Part shown: one piece after another, positions 57,614 through 64,000 of the stretch | Layout of the letters: each line of letters starts with the position of its first letter | Numbering within the stretch: the first letter of the stretch is position 1 | Assembly: GCA_002749535.1 (NCBI GenBank) | Contig: MZZL01000060.1 | Location: 33,637-97,636, forward strand | Origin: Apophysomyces variabilis | Taxonomy: Eukaryota > Mucoromycota > Mucoromycetes > Mucorales > Mucoraceae | Direction: 5' to 3' | Length of the DNA: 64,000 nucleotides | Made by a program: the position numbers and the translations under genes | The notes under the pieces: model-generated | What the model was told of the DNA's origin: nothing | Seen by the model: only the letters and a program-made list of their open reading frames with translations | The model's database searches: none

Positions 57614-59730
57614 AATCATGTGAAAGTACACCAAAATTTGTCAAACTCCCAATCCGCCCAAGCTCAACAAGCAATTTATTTTGCTCCCCAATTGCTTAAG
57701 TTAATGGAGACACCAAGTTCAAATATCCGAGAATTTGAAGATCCTAAATTCAAAGAAGGTAATTTACAACGTTTACAATTCGCTAGTATACTTCTCTATA
57801 AGCTAGAGCTTGCCGCTGTCATCTCCTCGCTGAAGCATGAGGGTATCCAAGTTACCGTTGCCAGGATACTAGAGGATGTTTCCGATTTTATTGTTAAGAC
57901 GCACAACGGCTCCGAACCCTTTGCGACTACTAAAAGCAACTGGCTAAGGCGTATCAATTCGACATCAGCTATGTTGGGAGTTAAACTTAGCAAGGTAAAG
58001 CGGGCCGAGCCTTTGATTAATGCTGTAATCGTATCTGCTATAGTCCTCAGATGATAAGATCGCTTGGAATAACATTGAGCGACGTCTGGAAATGAAACAT
58101 AACCAGCTTAGCTCGATGTCCGAAAGACAGTCGGTTGCATCATTACCCTTATCTTTATCCTCATCCTCCCATCCCTCGTCGTCTTCCTCTTCCTCTTCCT
58201 CTTCCTCTCAATCGAAGCAGTTGTTAAGCGATGCTGATAAGGAAACTATTAGATTAATGTATGATTCGCTGGACGAGAATAGGATGTGGACTCTTTCAAC
58301 CGGGAAAAAGGTGGAGTTGGTAATGAAGGAAATGGCTTTGGCCTGTAACTTCGAGCAGTAAGTGCTACACTTATTCCCAGGATAAGAAACTGACTTTCTT
58401 TGTTTCTTCTAATTTTTTAGCCCATGTCATTCTGTGATTCTAGACCTGCGCGACAGCATTTGGAGTGATTATTTTACAGTCAGTGAACTAGAAGAAATCA
58501 GGAGCTACAATCGGAAGCCTTTGCCAGATCTTCCTTCTGATCTGCAACAATATCTGGATTCTTCCAGAACTAGTGTAATAGAACCACTACGAAAACGGAA
58601 CTTAGATCATTAACTTTCTTATATTTACAGGGAAATGCCAATGAAGCCTCGCAATGGGCTAAGGCCGCTCATTTCGATCCTTCTATAGATTTTGCCCGTG
58701 AATGGGCTCAAGGAGCGATTGTTGATGCAGCGCGCCTTCTGATATTCGATGTCACCCGCTCCAATCTTACTGAAGGTGACTTCATGCATCGTGTCTGGGG
58801 TTTCATCGACAAAGCCTTCGACAATACATTGATCCGAGTGACTCGGTAACGTTGCTACTATCGTTTCCTGCATGTTATTCATTTTGTTGTTGCATAGCGG
58901 GGAGAAAGCGAGCAGGAGGTCAGCAGAAGCACGCAACAGAAAAAGGTCAATAGCTGCGGTTGAGGAGATGCCTCGCCAAGCATCGGGCCGCAAACTAGAT
59001 ATGCTCTTTCATTGCGATGACTATGAGCTCGGCTGCACCGAAGCTGGGATAACCAGCATGAACAATAGCACTAAGGAGTTCAAAGACATGATGTCGAAAT
59101 CTCCGAAAGTCCTGAAACAAATGCTTTGTTCCTTGGTCCGAGCGCACCCATCACTTCGTCACCACCTGCAAACGATCGGTTTTGTTATGATGGGTAAATG
59201 AAGTTATCCTTCCCAGATTCTATACGCGCAAGACGGTTGGAATCGTCGACATTTAGTCTACAGAATTCATACATTATCGAAACGGTTCAACCGAGGAATT
59301 CCACGAAGGGGAAATTCGGTGAACTGCTCGAATAATGTATAACTTTTGCGGATTGTTATGGCTCTTATGATTCCAACTCCTGCAGCGTAACTAAGCAATA
59401 TGCCTTGTAGGTTACAAGATCAGACTTGTTATGATGGATAATCCGTGCGGTTATGTTTGTCGAGTCGTACAAACAGATCCACTCCATTTCCCCACAATGT
59501 CATTGCAGTTTACCACCAGGATATTGCCGATTTTGGAAATGACATGGAAAGCGAGAATGATGATGGAGAGTGTTCTCACCGCCATGTTGAATGACAAGAC
59601 TAAGATCGTTGTCCAAATTGCTGGCACCGCTGATGAGTCTGGAAGTCTACCACCTTGCTTTGAATCTATTCCTATATCTTCACCACGGTCTTTCAGAAAT
59701 CCCAAGAGACAGAGTACTGCTACAGATTGA
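57614..59730 (+). CDS. Uncharacterised GEK/ELGxxEAG-family protein, one frameshift
   Basis: Exons read as about 57614-58047, then to 58357, then 58421-58574, 58631-58845, 58898-59193 and 59411-59730. All later introns have GT-AG ends and matching phase. Order: LQRLQFASILLYKLELAAVI and WLRRINSTSAMLGVKL; SDDKIAWNNIERRLEMKHNQ; a run of Ser; IRLMYDSLDENRMWTLSTGK. The next exons read HPCHSVILDLRD, FMHRVWGFIDKAFDN, RGEKASRRSAEARNRKRS, GRKLDMLFHCDDYELGCTEA and DNPCGYVCRVVQTDPLHFP. The first two blocks are joined by a one-base shift near 58044. No ATG precedes 57704, although coding-like sequence does, so a 5' exon may be missing. I recall similar unnamed proteins from mucoralean gene sets. The D...ELGxxEAG block might be a degenerate nuclease core, which is speculation. 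A fragment of the family lies at 35427-35950. Confidence 0.6.
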
Positions 59731-60350
59731 TTCTGTACTGCCAACATCATCTCAAAATGCAACTCTGGTCTTTTAGTTTGCTTCAGTTGGACACACGATG
59801 CCTATTGTATTTAAATTACTCATTGATAACAAGGAAATTGATTTCCTTCGGATCTTTTGTTCTTATCTCTATCTCCATAAGCAGGTCCGGTTCTCTGAAT
59901 TGTTGGATTTTGTGTAGCCTCGACGTCATCTTGGTGTATCTGAAAACATATTGACTCGGAACTATATTTTGTCAGATATTTGCGAATCCTTGAAGGGAAA
60001 AGAAGCGAAAAAAGTCCACGGGATGTAACTGGGATATATATCAGGCCCGAACTTAAAATATCAGGTGAAAGTTGAATTTTATTTAATGAAGGTGAGCGCT
60101 GCGCTTATCAAAGCATGTCCGCTCTCGCCCGATCAGAATAAAGAAAGGGAAATGAAAAAACCCTGACATGGCAGCAGCGAAAAAAGGAAAAAAGTATGAA
60201 AAACGAGGTATTACTGAGATATAAAGAAGAAAGCGAAAGCAGAGGAAGAGAAAAGGAAAGAGGGCTCAAAAGAGGGAACAGACACAAGAGATAGGGAGAA
60301 AAGGCGGCGCCAACTGAGTAGTGAACCGAAAGGGTCGAGGAGAGGCAGGG
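59731..60350. other. Intergenic region
   Basis: About 620 bp between the unknown gene and the LINE. The stretch 60170-60320 is purine-rich (GAAAAGGAAAGAGGG-like) and may be the 3' tail region of the LINE, which runs in on the other strand. No gene was seen. Confidence 0.4.
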
Positions 60351-63300
60351 CTATTGAGCTGAGGTCACCTGGTGTACAAAGTTGTGAGGAGTGGGGTGAT
60401 TGGGGTCCGTGGGCAAGCTTAAATTACATGCGTTATTTGGGTGACACGCTTGGTCAATTTCAGCTTGGATCTGTCTGTAGAATTGGCCAGGTGCTAGTCC
60501 AATAAAGTTGGCGTCGGCGGTGACGAGCTGGCGTTCGAGGCAGAGAATTAAGGACGTGGGAGATTGGATCAGGGATAGAGAGCCCAACCATGAGACGACA
60601 ATGTGTTTGGAAGCAATCGACAAAATAGCGGCAACTAGTAGTTCCAGATCTACAACGTGGACAGGGTTGAGGTTTGCCTCCGGGCATCCAACCTAAGCGC
60701 CATCGGGTGCAGCGGCTGCGTTCCATACATATCATGGGAATCCACATAATTGGGTCAGTTCCCAAGCAAGGTCGACAGGCAGTTAGCAGGACAGATTGGT
60801 TACCCGTACGACTATTTCTGAGGTTTCCAACACAGAAGGCATGAAAGATCGTGCGAATTGGGGAAGCGTTGGGAAGAGGGGTTGTTGTTGATATCCGACC
60901 CCAAAGTGTAGTTTTCTTTAGTTTACTCCAATGACTCGTGCTGGAATTGTTAACATCTGGGATCAAAGTGGAGAGGAACGTGTCATCCGGAAGCCTATGT
61001 GCCCGGAGAAGGAATTTAGCCTGTAAGAAACACCCTCCGCCATAGAAGGGAGATTAGCCAAATGACGCATGATTCGTGTAGGGGTTTTGCGGTGACCACC
61101 GTAGAAAATGCGTAGGCATTAATCTTGAGCAGTCTCGAGGAGATTAACTTGGGCAAGAGTAAATTTGGTGACAGCAAGGCCGTACTAGAGTTTGGGACGA
61201 ATGAATTAGCGGTAGACACGTGAAAACAGTAGACGGCTAAAGCCAGAAGCACTAAGTCCGATGGTATTCAGTATCCGCATAGCATTGAGAGCACTGGTAC
61301 TATTTTGTTGGATCAGACGGATGGGGTCTATAAAACCGGAGGATCGAAATGGAACGCCAAGATATTTAAAAAACTCCTGCCGTGAGATATCCTCTCTGTA
61401 GATTGTAAAGGTAGTAGGTTCCCTCCTGGACCGCTTGTTCTGGAAAATGATGGCGCATTTATTTATGTTCCAACGGTAGCCGGTTTGTATGCTGTGGTCT
61501 TCGTATCCTTTAAGGAGGGCAGGCATAGTTAGGTGGTCGCCAATCAGCACGACATCGTCCGCGTACAGCAGGCAGTTCAGGCGTTGAGCTGCGAGGCGAG
61601 ACGTGGGGGCTGAAGTCAGTCCCTGGCTTTGGAGCAAGCGCTCTTCAATGTTTCGGAGCGGAGGCGGGAGGGAATTAATGTAGATAGAATACAGGAAAGG
61701 GGAAAGAATGGAGCCTTGTAGGACTCCAACAACTGGTTGGAACCGGCGAGAGGTGACGTTTGATAGTAGCACTTCTATGAAAACATCATTGAAAAGATCT
61801 TTTAGTAGCGTTAATAACGGTGGAGGGCAATGGGGTGCTAGAGCATTCCAAACGACACGTCGATTGACAGTATCATAGGCCGACTTTATGTCTTTCTTAT
61901 GGAAAGTACAAAGTTCTTGGAGGCAGAGTACTTGGTCCAGTGAGCTTCGAGATTCGCGGAATCCACCTTGTGCAATATCCAACGGCGGGAGCTGTCTAGG
62001 AGAGATTGCTGGAGGCATTTTTACAGCATTTTACGAAGGATAGAAGTTAGATTGATTGGGCGGAAGTTGGCCGGGTCGGTCGTGGAACCTTTTTGCAGAT
62101 AGGGATCACTTGGGCCACGCGCCACGCTTCAGGCGTAGTTCCCCATTTCCAGCACAGATGGAACAAATCAGTAAGAACAGGAGCTAGTGGTTCCACAATA
62201 AGGCTGAGCATCTCCGCTCGTAAATGATCTACACCGGGAGCTTTGCGCGGTGGGATCCGAGTTATTGATTCAGTGACAAGGTCGATGCTAAAGGGGCTGT
62301 CTGTCATGAGATGACTAGGACTATCAGATAAGGGTTCTAGAGAAGGAGGAATTGGGCATATGTCAGTGGCTGGTGCCTGAGAGGTGGCGCACAAGAGGGT
62401 TCCTGAGAGCGTTTGTTCCAGTTGGTTAGCCATAGATTCAACAGCTGCATATGGTCCTTATAGATGGCAGTATTGCGGTTGTAATGTCCGACCTTTTCGG
62501 ATATATTTCATTCGGGTTGATGCAGCAGTGAAATCATGTTGTTCCATTTGTTCGCAATATATTCGCCAAGTTTGGCTTCGACGGATATTGATGGCGCGGC
62601 GTACCTGTGCCCGGGCTTCCTGATGGCGGATCCACTAGATCAGCTTGCTAGTACCTATGGCGCGCCTCCATTTTCTATAACAGTGTTCGCGGTACTGCAC
62701 TGCGGCCTCTAGTGTAGGAGTCCAGAACCATTTAGCATGTTTGGGAGGAATGAGTTGACGTCCAATACTGGTATTTAGAACGTCATAGATGGCAGCACAC
62801 AAGCGATTAGCGATTTCATCAATTGGTGTCATTGAAGCGCATTCCTCATTTAGGAGGGAAAGGATCAATGTATGAAAATCTTGAACGTTATTTCGGAAAC
62901 CGTGGATATAATTTTCCAATCACTAACATTCTTGAGGCGACTGAGTCTCCAAAGTCCCCTCGGCGGGTTGGGAGCTGGAGGAGGGGGGTGGGGTATCAGG
63001 TGAGAAGGTGAAGTGGACAAGTTTGTGGTTCGAGTCTAAAGAAAGGTCATCTCGCACACGCATAGATGGGTCAGTAAAAGAGCCTGACGTTACAAACCAA
63101 TCAATAATGCTAGATTGAGTTTTTTTCCAAAAAGTAGCCTTTCCGTGGGCAAGATCAGCATTTCTTAAGGACAGACCGGAGCTGATTAGCCAGTTCCGAA
63201 ATAATCGTCCGCGAGTGTTGGTGCTGTGGTCACCAGTTACGGCGCCTATTCGGGCATTGAAGTCGCCGCAATAGATAGTGCGGGTGGTATGGTCTGTTTG

Positions 63301-63707
63301 TACGGGTAGTTGCTGTAATATCTCAAGCGCCATGGAGTGTGAAATTGAAGGTGGCAGGTAAACACAATGGATTAAAATGTCTGCAACTATGCAAGAAAGA
63401 TAGTAAGGAGTATACGGGGATCTGAGGCGGGGATATGTTAGATTGTGTAGGGGCATTGAGGATTCACTAGTAGTGAGATACCACAGGTTGCACGGAAAGA
63501 TTTAGGGTTGGTTCGTTGTCCATAGGTATTGTACTGTTTCCATGTAGTTGGATATTTGTTTGAAGAAGCAAGCCATGTTTCGGTAATAAAGAGAAGAGAG
63601 CAGGAAGAGGCAAATGTTAGTATTGAGTCAATCGCTTGCTTACGTAGACCGTCAGCGTTCCAAATAGCAATATCAATTTCTTGGTGTCTATTCATTGTTG
63701 TTATCAT
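60351..63707 (-). pseudogene. Broken non-LTR retrotransposon (LINE) with endonuclease and reverse transcriptase
   Basis: Reading from 63707 downward, an APE-type endonuclease comes first: IDIAIWNADGLRKQAID, LLFITETWLA, YCGDFNARIGAV, SIIDWFVTSGSF, LDSNHKLVHFTF. A linker (62919-62635) and the reverse transcriptase follow: RIPPRKAPGVDHLRAEML, WKWGTTPEAWRVAQVIPICK, KKDIKSAYDTVNRRVVWNAL, GVLQGSILSPFLYSIYIN and LLYADDVVLIG. The catalytic YADD is at 61565-61554. A C-terminal part (60966-60351) has a cysteine cluster (CPRCRSGTTSCRYFVDCF). Frame changes occur near 63445, 62920, 62030-62050 and about 61200-60970, so the element is dead. An upstream ORF1 is not visible before the window ends. Confidence 0.8.
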
Positions 63708-64000
63708 TGAAGGATGAGAGACTTAAAATATCAACGTTACCTCGTTAAATACAGCACCTGTAATTAAACCTATTCTTTGAAATCGAAAGACTTATATTCT
63801 ATTTTCGTACTTTTGGGTATTGCAATCCGGCCATCTCTTTTGGGCTGTTAACCTAATGATATAACTATGAATTGTTAAGTCAAGCCGCAACACAATGTGC
63901 AATGTTTCTCCCTCTATCATCGAGACTCTGCTTGAGAAGTTTGGCTTGAACTGGGATGTTAAGGACCTTGGAAAGTGATAATCTATCAAATATCTTAGTT
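63708..64000. other. Flank of the LINE, no gene seen
   Basis: AT-rich sequence up to the window edge. The 65-codon minus-strand ORF at 63792-63989 has no motif. It could be LINE 5' sequence or host DNA. Confidence 0.3.

Overview
This is nuclear DNA of a filamentous fungus, most likely a mucoralean (Mucoromycota). The genes have many short GT-AG introns (about 45-120 bp), there are pyrimidine-rich TTTCTT tracts between genes, and the mobile relics fit that group. No organism name can be read from the sequence, and no tRNA, rRNA or CRISPR array was found.

Layout. 0-4.4 kb: a transposon end, a Helitron 3' end and a worn uncharacterised gene. 4.4-8.7 kb: no gene seen. 8.7-33.2 kb: an orderly gene block with aldo-keto (xylose-type) reductase, an HMG-box factor of mating-type style, uroporphyrinogen-III synthase, a Wee1 kinase, a Yop1/REEP protein, a U1-type zinc-finger splicing protein (WBP4-like), a ZIP zinc transporter, a Nim1/Gin4/Hsl1-type kinase, Erv41 and Aim41. 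33.2-39.1 kb: a mobile-element island with a DIRS-like tyrosine recombinase relic, a second transposon end, a fragment of an unknown gene family, a Helitron copy and a Tc1/mariner element. 39.5-40.4 kb: ribosomal protein uS12 (RPS23). 41-44.1 kb: gene-poor, with another Tc1 relic and a third Helitron copy. 44.3-54.5 kb: a Sec7-PH Arf exchange factor and proteasome lid subunit Rpn7. 55.5-64 kb: a dimeric 151-bp tandem repeat, a third transposon end, a nearly intact member of the unknown gene family, and a broken LINE.

Most genes are unrelated housekeeping functions. The exception is the pair of cell-cycle kinases: Wee1 (inhibitor of mitotic CDK) and, 6.5 kb further on, a kinase of the family that in yeasts restrains Wee1/Swe1.

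The least explained material is a set of three DNA ends that all finish in CGTAGTAATTC but carry different subterminal palindromic repeats. Two of the three lie just upstream of members of the same unknown multi-exon gene family (35.4 kb and 57.6 kb). Exon boundaries were chosen by hand from GT-AG sites and reading frame. Family assignments rest on motif recognition, not on database searches.
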